Assembly: GCF_003610495.1 (NCBI RefSeq)
Contig: NZ_RAPK01000006.1
Coordinates: 119,241 to 183,240 of the forward strand
Source: Sinobaca qinghaiensis
GTDB taxonomy: Bacteria > Bacillota > Bacilli > Bacillales > Marinococcaceae
Reading direction: 5' to 3'
Length of the DNA: 64,000 nucleotides
The stretch's first letter is position 1. Every line of letters starts with the position of its first letter. Position numbers and translations under genes: made by a program. The notes under the pieces are model-generated. The model made no database searches, was not told where the DNA came from, and worked only from the letters and a program-made list of their open reading frames with translations. Below, in pieces: positions 1-8,604 of this stretch.

Positions 1-330
1 GGATTTGGCTCAGGGTCTGGATTTGGCTCAGGGTCTGGATTTGGTTCAGGGTCCGGATTTGGCTCAGGGTCTGGATTTGGTTCAGGATCCGGTGTTGGGT
101 CTGGATCCGGATTTGGTTCAGGATCTGGATTTGGTTCAGGATCCGGTGTTGGGTCTGGATCCGGATTTGGCTCAGGATCTGGATTTGGTTCAGGGTCCGG
201 TGTTGGGTCTGGATCCGGATTTGGCTCAGGATCCGGAGTTGGATCAGGATCCGGAGTTGGGTCTGGATCCGGAGTTGGATCAGGATCTGGGTTTGGCTCA
301 GGATCCGGTGTTGGATCAGGATCTGGAACC
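1..330. repeat. Minisatellite coding for an alternating proline linker
   Basis: About 330 bases are built from short units such as GGATTTGGCTCA, GGGTCT and GGATCC. On the minus strand they encode at least 100 residues of alternating Pro with Asp/Glu/Asn/Thr (PDPEPNPDP-like). The array starts at or before the window edge, so its full length is unknown. Such arrays vary in copy number by slippage and recombination. Confidence 0.9.
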
Positions 331-1001
331 GGTGCTTCACATACTGGCGGCACGATAATTTCAGTATTGGCCGCATCAGCTGTAACAGCTGTCTGAGCTA
401 ATATTCTGCCGTTAGTAGTGGAGTCCGCACCAACCGTGATGGCTGATTTACTCATTAATGTTCCGACAAACGTGCTGTTTGCGCCAAGAGTGGCAACGTT
501 GGCTACCCAAAAGATATTACAAGCCTGGGCACCGCCCTGCAGTTGGATCTCCGTATTTGCAGCGGTAGAAAGCGCTCCATCAATCTGGAATATATAAACG
601 CCATCACCGTTAAGCGTAATACTTGATCCCATAGAGACAGCATTATTAAAGTTATACACACCTGGAGTTAATGTGTCCCCGCCCAGTGTAGACAATGTAG
701 TATCAGCAGGTTGCGAGTCAGCACGGGTCATAGCACCTTGGAAATCTGAATACGCTTCTGTATATGCGTCGTTCGCTACGTCTGTTGAACCGGTAACATC
801 TGCCGTTCCGGTTAAACCTCCGGCTCCCAAACTGCCATTGACTGAAGTGGATTCTGTAACTGTTACGGATTCACCTAAAATACCATATGGGTTTGCTGCT
901 CCTAGGCCAGGGTTAACTCCGACAGCATTAACGTGTAATGAAAAAAGGGGAAGTATGAGAAGGATGGTCATAAAAATCGAAAATATCCTAAAATATTTCA
1001 C
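1..1001 (-). CDS. Ice-binding-like (DUF3494) secreted protein, C-terminus beyond the window
   Basis: The minus-strand frame is open from a GTG at 999-1001 to the window edge. An AAGGGGTG ribosome site lies just upstream of the GTG, and no ATG start fits. Residues 1-25 form a basic and hydrophobic signal peptide. Residues about 30-220 read as the DUF3494 ice-binding-like beta-solenoid: [40 protein letters not shown], and [19 protein letters not shown] linker follows in which nearly every second residue is Pro alternating with Asp, Glu, Asn or Thr, and it runs off the edge. Family members bind ice or act as surface adhesins; which applies here is inference. Any wall anchor would lie outside the window. 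Confidence 0.85.
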   Translation of the reverse strand, partial: MKYFRIFSIFMTILLILPLFSLHVNAVGVNPGLGAANPYGILGESVTVTESTSVNGSLGAGGLTGTADVTGSTDVANDAYTEAYSDFQGAMTRADSQPADTTLSTLGGDTLTPGVYNFNNAVSMGSSITLNGDGVYIFQIDGALSTAANTEIQLQGGAQACNIFWVANVATLGANSTFVGTLMSKSAITVGADSTTNGRILAQTAVTADAANTEIIVPPVCEAPVPDPDPTPDPEPNPDPDPTPDPDPTPDPDPTPDPEPNPDPDPTPDPEPNPDPEPNPDPDPTPDPEPNPDPEPNPDPDPTPDPEPNPDPEPNPDPEPNPDPEPNPDPEPN

Positions 1002-1150
1002 TTGATGTTTCACCCCTTCAGATAGTAATATACCTACAAAGTATATTAATTTTCTTAATTTTCAGTAAATTTAATGTAGTGGAATTTATATTGTTCACTC
1101 CTTTCAAAAATATTAGGTCCCCATTAATAAATTTTTTTATTATCATTAAA

Positions 1151-1296
1151 TTCACTAAAGTGAACAATTTTGATTTATCAATAAAACTTTCAAGATAGCT
1201 TATTGCTGCAAATAGTAGGCTACACATAGAGTATACACCCGTTTTTATTAAAGTATATAACTATTTTTACTATTATAATTGTTCACTATAGTGGAA
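1151..1296. promoter_or_regulatory. Repeated TTCACT-N2-AGTGAA dyads (candidate operators)
   Basis: TTCACTAAAGTGAA (1151-1164) is a near-perfect dyad. GTTCACTATAGTGGAA (1281-1296) is a second copy just after a TATAAT at 1274-1279. Half sites AGTGGAA (1078-1084) and GTTCACT (1093-1099) lie nearer the DUF3494 gene. Three copies in 220 bases suggest binding sites for a dimeric repressor. The regulator is not identified. Confidence 0.4.
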
Positions 1297-1698
1297 TTAT
1301 ATTATATAGTAATAAATAGTTTAAGTTTTTATTTAATTGCAAAAAGGAAAAATAATCATGGTGATGAGAATAAAAAAGAGTATTCCTGGACACAATACAA
1401 CCTGCCTTCCCAGCTATCAGCGCGAGTTGTGTCTTTAATGATGAATGTTACCCCTCAAATAGGCAGGAGTTTATTACGAAAATGAATAGATTATCGTCGG
1501 AAGGCGTTAACGATCAATTCATAGGTAGTAAACAACCTGAATAGCTTGCGGTGCAAACAAAAGTCATAAAATATCCTTATAATAATGATCATTCTGGACG
1601 AATCAAAAGGAAGTGAGGACTTTATAATAAATTCAGTTTTAAAAACGTACCAGGCAGTTACAAATGTATGGAGATATAATTAAAAAAAATAAAAAAAT

Positions 1699-1737
1699 CT
1701 CGATTCTTTGTAAAAAAGAAGAATGCGAGGTTTTTTT
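1699..1737. terminator. Bidirectional Rho-independent terminator
   Basis: Arms at 1699-1708 and 1719-1729 pair with one bulged G. T7 follows on the plus strand and a T-rich run follows on the minus strand. Confidence 0.6.
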
Positions 1738-1860
1738 CAAATGATAATGAATATTTTATAGACCTCTCGCAAGATTTCGAAATAGTGAAATTACAGAATT
1801 TGTATGCATGAAGACAAGCGCTTATAATGGGTGTTTGTACAATAGCAATTAAAGGAAGAG

Positions 1861-2157
1861 GTGGGCTGCTTGGGTTTAGGAATACTCCTTTTATTACTTG
1901 CGATTACATTTGTTATTTATTTCAGGTCAAACACCTTAAAAGTCGTTTACGTTAGTTTGGGGTTACTTGCTTGCGGCGTAGTTTGTTTTATTGTGTTTGT
2001 CATTGCTATTGATACGATGAATCCAGCTTATGGCTCTGTTATGCGATTGGACGTAGCTCTTCTTGGCCTGCAGGCCTCACTGATCTTAATTCCAAGCGGC
2101 GTTATTATGAGTATTACCGCCATTGTTTTCCATCGAACGCGTAAAAAAACTTCATAG
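1861..2157 (+). CDS. Small integral membrane protein, unknown function
   Basis: The gene starts at GTG 1861 behind AGGAAGAG and encodes 98 residues. Three hydrophobic segments are visible at about 3-20, 27-50 and 65-90, with a basic tail (HRTRKKTS). No family was recognised. It stands alone between terminators, with AT-rich non-coding DNA on both sides. Membrane location is a direct reading of hydropathy and no role is proposed. Confidence 0.55.
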   Translation: MGCLGLGILLLLLAITFVIYFRSNTLKVVYVSLGLLACGVVCFIVFVIAIDTMNPAYGSVMRLDVALLGLQASLILIPSGVIMSITAIVFHRTRKKTS

Positions 2158-2304
2158 GAATATGGGTCTACTGAGTAAGGTCAGAAGGTCGAAATCTCTA
2201 TCAGGTATGAGTGATTAATCTATACAAAAATGTACTTACATTTTATATGGAAATCACGATGTTTATAAAATCGAATCATTCGAAAAAGCTTTTCTTCTTT
2301 ATGT

Positions 2305-2358
2305 AAAAAACACCCCAAACTCGCATGTATGACTGCGATAATATAGAGGTGTTTTTTT
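2305..2358. terminator. Hairpin terminator, symmetric
   Basis: AAAAAACACC (2305-2314) pairs with GGTGTTTTTT (2349-2358). An inner TCGCA/TGCGA stem lies at 2321-2338. The symmetric A and T tracts would serve either strand. Confidence 0.65.
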
Positions 2359-2536
2359 TATGAATACCAACGGTTCATTATCTTTTACTCCTTGTTTTAT
2401 TCTATGCAGGATCTTACATTTTCAATTACAGCACGGAGTTATTTGAGAAAATGATGGATTCCATACCTGGTGATTAAAAAACAAGAGGATCATAATATAA
2501 ATTTCACGGCCGGATCCTATCGATACGAACATATAG

Positions 2537-2582
2537 ACAAAATCCGCCTCCTTTCTAATGAGCACTTAGAAAGAAGACGGAT
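2537..2582 (-). terminator. Terminator of the nik-type operon
   Basis: A hairpin with 17-base arms (2542-2558 and 2566-2582, few mismatches) begins 3 bases after the last gene's stop. On the minus strand it is followed by TTTTG. Confidence 0.8.
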
Positions 2583-2585
2583 GTT

Positions 2586-3398
2586 TTAACGACCGGTAAT
2601 GGTTCGATCTTTTGGATGTTCAGGCAGGATAGAAGCAACCAGTTCTTTAACTTTTGGCTGTTCGGAAGTGAAAATATCATTTTTATCATAACAAGTTTCA
2701 ACTATTCTTCCGTTTTCCATAACAATCATAGCATCTGAGATAAAATAGGCTGCGCGGATGTCGTGGGTAATAAAGAGATAGGAGAGACTATACTCGTTTT
2801 TCAACTCTTGCAGCAAGTGAAGAATATTTGTCTGTGTCACCATATCAAGACTGCTTACCGATTCGTCCAAAACAATCATTTTTGGCTTCAGAGCAATGGA
2901 TCTTGCAATGCTAATGCGCTGCAGCTGCCCGCCGCTGAACTGGCCGGGGCGTTTTTTCATATCCTCCGCATGTAGGCCGACCATTTCCAATAATTGAGCG
3001 ACGGTTCGTTTTTGTTCCGACACAGAAAGCTTTTCGTAATTGTCCAGTGGTTCCCCAATAATTTGTTCTGCCGTCAGGCGGGGATTTACGGAGGAATAGC
3101 TGTCCTGAAAGACGACCTGAAGATCTCTTCTCATCTTCCGGCGGGCTGCAGCGGTCATCGTATAAAGGTCTTCTCCCTGGAAGAGGACCTGACCTTTCTT
3201 TGGCTTTTCCAGCCCGAGAATTACCTTTCCGAGCGTGCTTTTTCCTGCTCCGCTGGTCCCTATAAGTCCCATACACATGCCTTGCTCTACAGTAAGGGAT
3301 ACATTGGAAAGAACCTGTGTTTCTTTTCTTCGGATGGGTAAAAAAGAACGTGCTGAGCCGTATGTATGGGTAACGTCTTTCACTTCCAAAAGACTCAT
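2586..3398 (-). CDS. nikE: Nickel/oligopeptide-type ABC transporter ATPase, second subunit (NikE/DppF type)
   Basis: Cytoplasmic ABC ATPase of about 270 residues that energises the importer encoded upstream. Walker A is GTSGAGKST, the signature is FSGGQLQR and Walker B is MIVLDES, all in normal order. The C-terminal extension (SEQPKVKELVASILPEHP) is typical of the Opp/Dpp/Nik family. I chose the ATG at 3398 because GGGAG sits 10 bases before it. A longer frame to 3437 has no properly spaced ribosome site. It is the last of five genes, directly before a strong terminator. The nickel assignment follows from the binding protein, not from this subunit. Confidence 0.8.
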   Translation of the reverse strand: MSLLEVKDVTHTYGSARSFLPIRRKETQVLSNVSLTVEQGMCMGLIGTSGAGKSTLGKVILGLEKPKKGQVLFQGEDLYTMTAAARRKMRRDLQVVFQDSYSSVNPRLTAEQIIGEPLDNYEKLSVSEQKRTVAQLLEMVGLHAEDMKKRPGQFSGGQLQRISIARSIALKPKMIVLDESVSSLDMVTQTNILHLLQELKNEYSLSYLFITHDIRAAYFISDAMIVMENGRIVETCYDKNDIFTSEQPKVKELVASILPEHPKDRTITGR

Positions 3399-3442
3399 AA
3401 GTTCTGTTCTCCCTTCGATCTGTAGTAGGCGCCCCATCTCTT

Positions 3443-4270
3443 CTATATAACCCTTCTTTTTAATTGATCATTTAACAGCAGGGCAGGCCTTGCCTGCAGC
3501 AGTTGCTTCGTATACTCCTGCTTTGGATGATCAAACAGCTGAAAGACATCTGCTGTTTCTATAATGCGGCCGTTCCGCATCACGGCCACGTCGTCAGCCA
3601 GTTCGGAAATGACTCCTAAATCATGGGAGATCAGTAAAATGGATGTGCCGCATTCGGTGCGGAGACGGTCCAGTTCTCTCAGCACCTGCAGCTGATTAGT
3701 AACATCAAGTGCCGTAGTAGGTTCGTCAGCAATAACAACAGAAGGGCGCAGACACATCGATATGGCAATCATGACCCGCTGCAGCATACCGCCGCTTAAT
3801 TGAAAGGGATACTTTTTCATTAATTTAGAAGGCTCTGGCAGATTCATTTTTTCCATTGATGTGATGGCAAGATCCACCGCCTGCTTTTTCGTAAGGACGG
3901 TATGGCTTCGAATCGTTTCTACAAACTGATTTCCTATCGTATACACAGGAGTGAAGGCATTCATTGGGTTCTGCATAATAAACCCGATGTCCCTGCCGAG
4001 CACGCTGCGCATTTTTTTTTGATTCAGATCCGTAAGCTCCCGGCCATGCAGCTGAATACTTCCCTTTACAGACATTGTTTTTGGATTTAGGAGCTGCAGC
4101 AGGGCCATGCACGTAACGGTTTTTCCGCTGCCGCTTTCTCCTGCCAGGCCTAATATCTTCCCCGGTTTTAATTCCAAGTGAAGATTCTGAACTAGGGGAA
4201 GCATGCCTTTGGGCGTTTTTACAGCCACATTTAAATCCTTTACATGTAAAGCATTCTGCTGATGTCCCAT
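3443..4270 (-). CDS. nikD: Nickel/oligopeptide-type ABC transporter ATPase, first subunit (NikD/DppD type)
   Basis: This 275-residue ATPase pairs with the next one to form the cytoplasmic motor of the importer. Walker A is GESGSGKT, the signature LSGGMLQR, Walker B VVIADEPT and the H-loop SHD. The C-terminal part (HPKQEYTKQLLQARPALL) is the usual Opp/Dpp tail. The ATG at 4270 follows AAAGGGGC. Its stop lies five bases before the longer reading of nikE, and its start is only 15 bases past nikC, so the genes are co-transcribed. Confidence 0.82.
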   Translation of the reverse strand: MGHQQNALHVKDLNVAVKTPKGMLPLVQNLHLELKPGKILGLAGESGSGKTVTCMALLQLLNPKTMSVKGSIQLHGRELTDLNQKKMRSVLGRDIGFIMQNPMNAFTPVYTIGNQFVETIRSHTVLTKKQAVDLAITSMEKMNLPEPSKLMKKYPFQLSGGMLQRVMIAISMCLRPSVVIADEPTTALDVTNQLQVLRELDRLRTECGTSILLISHDLGVISELADDVAVMRNGRIIETADVFQLFDHPKQEYTKQLLQARPALLLNDQLKRRVI

Positions 4271-4285
4271 CTTTTTATGCCCCTT

Positions 4286-5119
4286 TCAATAGCGGCGTTT
4301 CACGCCTAATCGTTCTGATAAAGATTCTCCAAGAATATTAAATGAAATAACGACGAACAGGATAAATAAACCGGGATAAATCATAAGTTCCGGCTGGCTT
4401 CGAATAAAGGCTTTTCCCTCGTGAATCATTGCGCCCCATTCAGGTGTAGGCGGCTGAATGCCGAGACCAAGAAAGGAGAGGGCGGAAATGTCCATAATAG
4501 CCCAGCCCATTTCCAGCGTCCCCATAACTATAATAGGAGGGAGGACGTTTGGGATCAGATGCCGCCTGATAATCTTTCCTGTCGAAGAACCGCTCATTCG
4601 TGCGGCTGTAATGAAATTTTGTTCTTTCATGCTGACAACCATGCCCCGGATCATCCGGGCATAATAAACCCACTGAACCATCATCAATGCCACTACTACC
4701 TGCCAGAGGCCGGGTCCCAGTAGGCCTACAATTCCCAGCACAAGCACCAGGTTTGGAAAAGCCATGACACCGTCGCAGAAGCGCATCAGCAGCAGGTCGA
4801 TCCAGCCGCCGATGTAGCCGGCAAGCGTACCAATAAGCAGGCCGATGCCTAACGAAGCAGCGAAAATTAAAAAAGCAAATCCGAGAGAAACGCGTGCGCC
4901 ATAAAGCAGGCGTGATAGAGTACAGCGACCAAAATGATCAGTGCCTAAAGGATATTCCCAGGAAGGAGGAGCTAATTTTACTGCCAGGTTCACATGCACC
5001 GGATCATGAGGAGCAATCCAGGGAGCCAGAATGCTGATCAGAAAAAATGTTAGTAACACAACGGAGCTTATAGTAATAGCCCATCTTCCTTGACTGGCCG
5101 TTCGTATGCTTGCAATCAA
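4286..5119 (-). CDS. nikC: Nickel/oligopeptide-type ABC transporter permease (NikC/DppC type)
   Basis: 277-residue inner-membrane permease with an N-terminal OppC-type segment and six predicted helices. The EAA loop region reads AARMSGSSTGKIIRRHLIPN, ending in the conserved HLIPN. GTDHFGRCTLSRLLYGARVS is the classic DppC/NikC N-terminal signature. Translation starts at TTG 5117-5119 and overlaps the nikB stop (5116-5118), which indicates translational coupling. Confidence 0.85.
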   Translation of the reverse strand: MIASIRTASQGRWAITISSVVLLTFFLISILAPWIAPHDPVHVNLAVKLAPPSWEYPLGTDHFGRCTLSRLLYGARVSLGFAFLIFAASLGIGLLIGTLAGYIGGWIDLLLMRFCDGVMAFPNLVLVLGIVGLLGPGLWQVVVALMMVQWVYYARMIRGMVVSMKEQNFITAARMSGSSTGKIIRRHLIPNVLPPIIVMGTLEMGWAIMDISALSFLGLGIQPPTPEWGAMIHEGKAFIRSQPELMIYPGLFILFVVISFNILGESLSERLGVKRRY

Positions 5120-6060
5120 GATTCAGTCCGTCCTTTCCATGAAATGCGCGGGTCCATATACAACTGCAGGACATCGACGATGAGATTGCAGACGATAAAT
5201 AGACACGCTGCGAGCACCACGTAGCCTTGAATAACGGGAATATCCCGGTTCAGGATGGCTTCGATAAAGAATCGTCCAAATCCAGGCCAGGAAAAAACCT
5301 GTTCTACAATGATGGTGCCTGTAAGAAGCTTCCCCAAATTCATACCGAGCCCGGTCAGCATGGGGGAAATAGCTATTCGCAGCACGTGCTTGACCATAAT
5401 GGTCTTTTCTTTAATGCCGCGTGTTCTACCGTAGGTCACATATACTTTTTCCAGTTCCTCCAGCACACTTGCACGGAGCAGCCGAGTGTAAATGGCAATT
5501 AATGCGAGGGACAGCGTGATGCTTGGAAGCACGAAATGCTGCCAGGAGCCTCTTCCTTCCACTGGGAATAAATCCAGCTGTACAGCAAAAACAAAAATTA
5601 AAATATAGCCAAGCCAAAACTGTGGAATAGAGGCGCCCAAATAAGCAAGGAATCTGCTGAAATGATCAATCACACTATTCTTATAAACCGCTGATAAGAA
5701 ACCAAGCGGCACACTGACAATGACAGCAAGAAGAATACTGCTTACCGCCAGCTGGATCGTAGCCGGCATTCTTGTCACGACCTCCTGCCAGACAGGGGTA
5801 TTCGTTACGTAGGAATTGCCGAAGTCTAGCTGAACAATTTGCTTGACGGTTTGCACATACTGCATAATGAGAGATTCGTTCAGGCCAAACTCCTGCCTTT
5901 TTTCTGCTAAGATCTCCTCAGTAGGATGGATGTGGGCCGCAGCAAGATACGCCTCGGCCGGATCAACCGGCGAGAGACGTATCAGGGCAAACATTAGAAA
6001 AATGGCGAACAAGATAATAGGAATGACAGCAAGCAGTCGTTTTGTAAGGTAGGAAATCAT
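5116..6060 (-). CDS. nikB: Nickel/oligopeptide-type ABC transporter permease (NikB/DppB type)
   Basis: 314-residue permease with the DppB family start (MISYLTKRLLAVIPIILFAIF) and six hydrophobic segments. The EAA motif region is RTRGIKEKTIMVKHVLRIAI, and EQVFSWPGFGRFFIEAILNRD is the conserved C-terminal block. An AAAGGAT ribosome site precedes the ATG at 6060. It lies 19 bases after nikA and couples to nikC by a four-base overlap. Together the two permeases form the channel. Confidence 0.85.
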   Translation of the reverse strand: MISYLTKRLLAVIPIILFAIFLMFALIRLSPVDPAEAYLAAAHIHPTEEILAEKRQEFGLNESLIMQYVQTVKQIVQLDFGNSYVTNTPVWQEVVTRMPATIQLAVSSILLAVIVSVPLGFLSAVYKNSVIDHFSRFLAYLGASIPQFWLGYILIFVFAVQLDLFPVEGRGSWQHFVLPSITLSLALIAIYTRLLRASVLEELEKVYVTYGRTRGIKEKTIMVKHVLRIAISPMLTGLGMNLGKLLTGTIIVEQVFSWPGFGRFFIEAILNRDIPVIQGYVVLAACLFIVCNLIVDVLQLYMDPRISWKGRTES

Positions 6061-6079
6061 GGCTTATCCTTTCTCATCA

Positions 6080-7702
6080 TTACTGACTGACTTTTATTTC
6101 ATTGAAAGGATGTTCATCCCGGTTCGCCGGAAATGAAAACTCTTCTATACTATCCTGATATACCACAGTTTTTTTCATGTAAGAAACCGGTACAATAACA
6201 GACTGATCTTGTAGTGTGTTTAAAATGCCGTTATAAAGCTCCTGGCGTTCTTCTTCATCCTGAGAAGCTAAAGCCTCTTCGATCTGCGCATCCAGTTCAG
6301 CTTTCATCGGCAGGTTGGAGTGTGCTTCTGCCACGCCCCAGCCTTTTTCTGCTACAACGTTTATAAATGAATGAGGATCATAAGGAGCACCGTAGTTATA
6401 CCAAAAATCAATATCGAAATCGCCGGCTTTTCTGCGCTCAATTTGATCTGTCAATTCCACTCCTGCAATATTCAGCTGCACACCAATGGCTGTCCATTCT
6501 GCTTGAAGTGTTTCGGCCATTGATTTTTGAATCGGGTCAGTTTTGTCGTACATTAATTCCAGTTCAAGAGGCTCTCCATCTTTTTCACGGATGGTTTTTC
6601 CATCAGGAAGGCTCCAGCCTGCCTCCTCTAGATAGGATACTGCTTTCTCCATATCATATTCGATGGGATCAATATCAACATCGGTGTAGGGGAAGTTAGT
6701 GGATAGAATTTTATCCGCTTTTTCTTCTAACCCGAGCGTTATGCCCTCTACCATTGCTTCTTTATTAAATGCATGCTGGAGAGCCAATCGTACGTTAAGG
6801 TCTGAAAGCTTTTCGTTTGTGGAATTCAGAAGCAGGCTTCTTGTAGCTAATGGTTCAGATAAGTCCGTTTCATACTCTCCGGACTCTTTCAAATGGTTAA
6901 AGGAATCCATGCTAATGACGCCCTCTCCATAAATCATGTCCAATTCTCCCTTTTCAAAAGCAAGAACACGCGTCTCTGCATCAGGGATAATTTTTATAGT
7001 TACCTTCTCGAGTTCCGGAGCTTCTCCCCAGTAGTCAGGATTCCGGGTGAATACAGCATATTCGTCTGCTTTATAGTCTTCGAGCACCCAAGGTCCGGTA
7101 CCGACCGGTTCTGTAATGCCCTGTGATGTGTCCCCATCTTCTGGAAAACCGGATTCACCGAGAAAGCGAACCGGACGCACGACGGCTAAATCCTGCAGCG
7201 CTGGATAATAAGGTTCCGATAAAACCATTTTAAATGTAGAGTCGTCCACGGCTTCTGTTTTTTCGATCACATTGATAACGCCAAGCCAGGTATGGGAACT
7301 TTTATTTTCCAGTACAGCGTCAAAGTTCTTTTTAATAATATCAGCGTTCAGCGAAGAGCCATCTGTAAACGTCACGTCCTCACGAAGCTTGAATGTATAT
7401 TCAAGGCCGTCCTCTGAAACATCCCAGGATTCTGCAAGGTGCGGTTTGATTTCTCCACCTTCTTCATAGCTCACAAGTGGTTCATAAATCATTGATTGGG
7501 TCAGCAGCTGTGAAGGGTTGTACACGTGGGGGTTCATGGAGCCTATATCCCTCGGCCAGGATAGGGTAATAGAATTCGGGGTTTTATCTGTACTGTCCCC
7601 TGATTCGGAAGAAGCATCTTCGCTGGAGCATCCAGCTAATAATGTGAAAGTAAAGATAATAAGTACGGTAAATAACATCTGCCTGCGGTTAAGTAGTTGC
7701 AT
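6080..7702 (-). CDS. nikA: NikA/CntA-type substrate-binding lipoprotein
   Basis: 540-residue solute-binding protein of the SBP_bac_5 family, anchored by a lipobox (LLAGC, Cys about 25). It delivers substrate to the permeases encoded downstream. The fold is full length, with the family block AESWDVSEDGLEYTFKLRED near residue 90 and NPDYWGEAPELEKV near 230. The stretch YGAPYDPHSFINVV near 450 is what nickel-type members (NikA, CntA) carry, which separates it from plain peptide binders. The promoter has a Fur box, so the cargo may be nickel, cobalt or a metal-metallophore chelate. No metallophore synthase is nearby. Cargo is inference. Confidence 0.8.
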   Translation of the reverse strand: MQLLNRRQMLFTVLIIFTFTLLAGCSSEDASSESGDSTDKTPNSITLSWPRDIGSMNPHVYNPSQLLTQSMIYEPLVSYEEGGEIKPHLAESWDVSEDGLEYTFKLREDVTFTDGSSLNADIIKKNFDAVLENKSSHTWLGVINVIEKTEAVDDSTFKMVLSEPYYPALQDLAVVRPVRFLGESGFPEDGDTSQGITEPVGTGPWVLEDYKADEYAVFTRNPDYWGEAPELEKVTIKIIPDAETRVLAFEKGELDMIYGEGVISMDSFNHLKESGEYETDLSEPLATRSLLLNSTNEKLSDLNVRLALQHAFNKEAMVEGITLGLEEKADKILSTNFPYTDVDIDPIEYDMEKAVSYLEEAGWSLPDGKTIREKDGEPLELELMYDKTDPIQKSMAETLQAEWTAIGVQLNIAGVELTDQIERRKAGDFDIDFWYNYGAPYDPHSFINVVAEKGWGVAEAHSNLPMKAELDAQIEEALASQDEEERQELYNGILNTLQDQSVIVPVSYMKKTVVYQDSIEEFSFPANRDEHPFNEIKVSQ

Positions 7703-7734
7703 GTTCGATTGAGTCCTCTCTAAGTCGAATAAAT

Positions 7735-7753
7735 GATAATGATTATCATTATT
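7735..7753. promoter_or_regulatory. Fur box upstream of nikA
   Basis: The 19 bases GATAATGATTATCATTATT, read on the minus strand, match 18 of 19 positions of the classical Fur consensus GATAATGATAATCATTATC. The site lies at the predicted transcription start of nikA. Zur boxes of Bacillus differ (they contain CGTAA), so Fur or its close relative PerR is the best candidate. Confidence 0.85.
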
Positions 7754-7762
7754 AATATTCTA

Positions 7763-7791
7763 ACTATAAGGAGTGGGTGTTCTATTGTCAA
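7763..7791 (-). promoter_or_regulatory. SigA promoter of nikABCDE
   Basis: On the minus strand TTGACA (7786-7791) and TATAGT (7763-7768) are separated by exactly 17 bases, next to the Fur box. The leader to nikA is about 50 bases. Confidence 0.8.
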
Positions 7792-7920
7792 TATAAATTT
7801 AAAGTGGTTACGAAGCCTGACAAAACAGCATTTGAATAATATTCAGTGTTAATAAAGAAGAAAATATTGAAGAATGTATAAAATACTGAACATACCTTTC
7901 TACATGCATCGCAGAAAAAA

Positions 7921-7990
7921 CAGAAAAAATACCCGACTGATCTATTGGAAGGGCAGTTTCCTCCTTCTTGCAGTATTCAGCCGGGTATTT
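7921..7990 (-). terminator. Long hairpin terminator of the methyltransferase operon
   Basis: The outer stem pairs 7927-7940 with 7977-7990 (AAATACCCG/CGGGTATTT plus CTGA/TCAG). An inner GAAGG/CCTTC pairing lies in the long loop. On the minus strand TTTTTTCTGTTTTTT follows. The loop is longer than usual. The rest of 7703-8064 holds only the nik promoter and no gene. Confidence 0.55.
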
Positions 7991-8064
7991 AGTGTTTTAT
8001 TATTTATTGAAATGCTCTATTGCCTACTTAATAGATTCGTTATATCTATAATTTACGCAAAAAA

Positions 8065-8604
8065 TTATTTCTGCGCGAGGAGAACATAGATTTTTTCAGT
8101 AGGATAAAACTTTCGTATCACTCGCAGACCTGCTGCAGTGATAGCCTTTTCCATCTGCTCGGAGGTGACTCTAGGTGCTTCATGATGGGAAACTCCGTTT
8201 GGCTCCAGCTCTACGCAGATGAGATAACCGTCCTTTTTCAGTACCTGCTGGATGTGATGCAGGGCCGGAACGAGCGGATCTATCTCATGCAGCACGAGGG
8301 AGGCAATCACAGCGTCGATCGTATGATCCGGGAGCGATAATTTCTGAATGGGTACGATGTTTGTCAGTTCCTCCTGAAGGGCTTTAGAGCGGATAATATC
8401 GAGCATGCTGTCGTCGGTATCAAGCGCGTACACGGTGCCGTCAGTTCTTTTGGCTGCGGGAATGGAAAAGTAACCGGTGCCCGCTCCGAAATCGAGCACG
8501 AACTCTGAATCTTTCAGTGAAAGCATGTCTAAAATTTCCTCCGGAGGCAGCTCTTTTCTTCGTTCCGGGCTGTCCAGATAAGATACTTTTCCTTTATGAT
8601 GCAT
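8065..8604 (-). CDS. Class I SAM-dependent methyltransferase
   Basis: 179-residue cytosolic methyltransferase. VLDFGAGTGYFSIP is motif I for SAM binding, ALDTDDSML is motif II, and IDAVIASLVLHEI matches motif IV. The start chosen is the ATG at 8604, because AGGAGG lies eight bases before it. A frame starting at 8634 would overlap the previous gene by 41 bases instead of 11. The overlap with the flavoprotein gene indicates coupled translation. The substrate cannot be told from sequence. The downstream hairpin ends the two-gene unit. Confidence 0.75.
   Translation of the reverse strand: MHHKGKVSYLDSPERRKELPPEEILDMLSLKDSEFVLDFGAGTGYFSIPAAKRTDGTVYALDTDDSMLDIIRSKALQEELTNIVPIQKLSLPDHTIDAVIASLVLHEIDPLVPALHHIQQVLKKDGYLICVELEPNGVSHHEAPRVTSEQMEKAITAAGLRVIRKFYPTEKIYVLLAQK

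Larger units (their letters stand above)
1002..1860. other. AT-rich gene-poor stretch with dyad repeats and a terminator
   Basis: No convincing gene lies here. Short open frames (69 aa at 1018-1227 minus, 68 aa at 1279-1485 plus) have weak starts and no recognisable domain. Visible structure is a set of TTCACT/AGTGAA dyads (1075-1101, 1151-1164, 1281-1296) and a bidirectional terminator at 1699-1737. A TATAAT at 1833-1838 before the next gene lacks a clear -35. Confidence 0.5.
2158..2585. other. Intergenic stretch with hairpin and a possible short gene remnant
   Basis: A long hairpin terminator occupies 2305-2358. Just after it (about 2363-2475) a frame reads a hydrophobic segment ending MMDSIPGD and a TAA, but it has no start codon because a TGA precedes it. 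It may be a decayed small membrane gene. Nothing else was seen before the nik terminator. Confidence 0.35.

Noticed and set aside
673-1005. 110-residue plus-strand open frame
   Set aside because: It lies antisense within the DUF3494 gene, whose minus-strand reading has a signal peptide and domain motifs. The plus frame has no ribosome site or recognisable sequence.
1279-1485. 68-residue plus-strand open frame
   Set aside because: There is no ribosome site, it starts over the TTCACT dyad, and the composition changes from hydrophobic to unrelated polar sequence. It could be a decayed gene but cannot be supported.
2363-2475. Hydrophobic reading ending MMDSIPGD
   Set aside because: It looks like the end of a small membrane protein, but a TGA precedes it and no start codon is available. 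Kept only as a comment in the intergenic entry.
7735-7753. Zur box interpretation of the nik operator
   Set aside because: The sequence lacks the CGTAA/TTACG arms of Bacillus Zur sites and matches Fur at 18 of 19 positions.
7874-8089. 71-residue plus-strand open frame
   Set aside because: It spans the terminator hairpin of the minus-strand methyltransferase operon and overlaps that gene's end, and it has no ribosome site.
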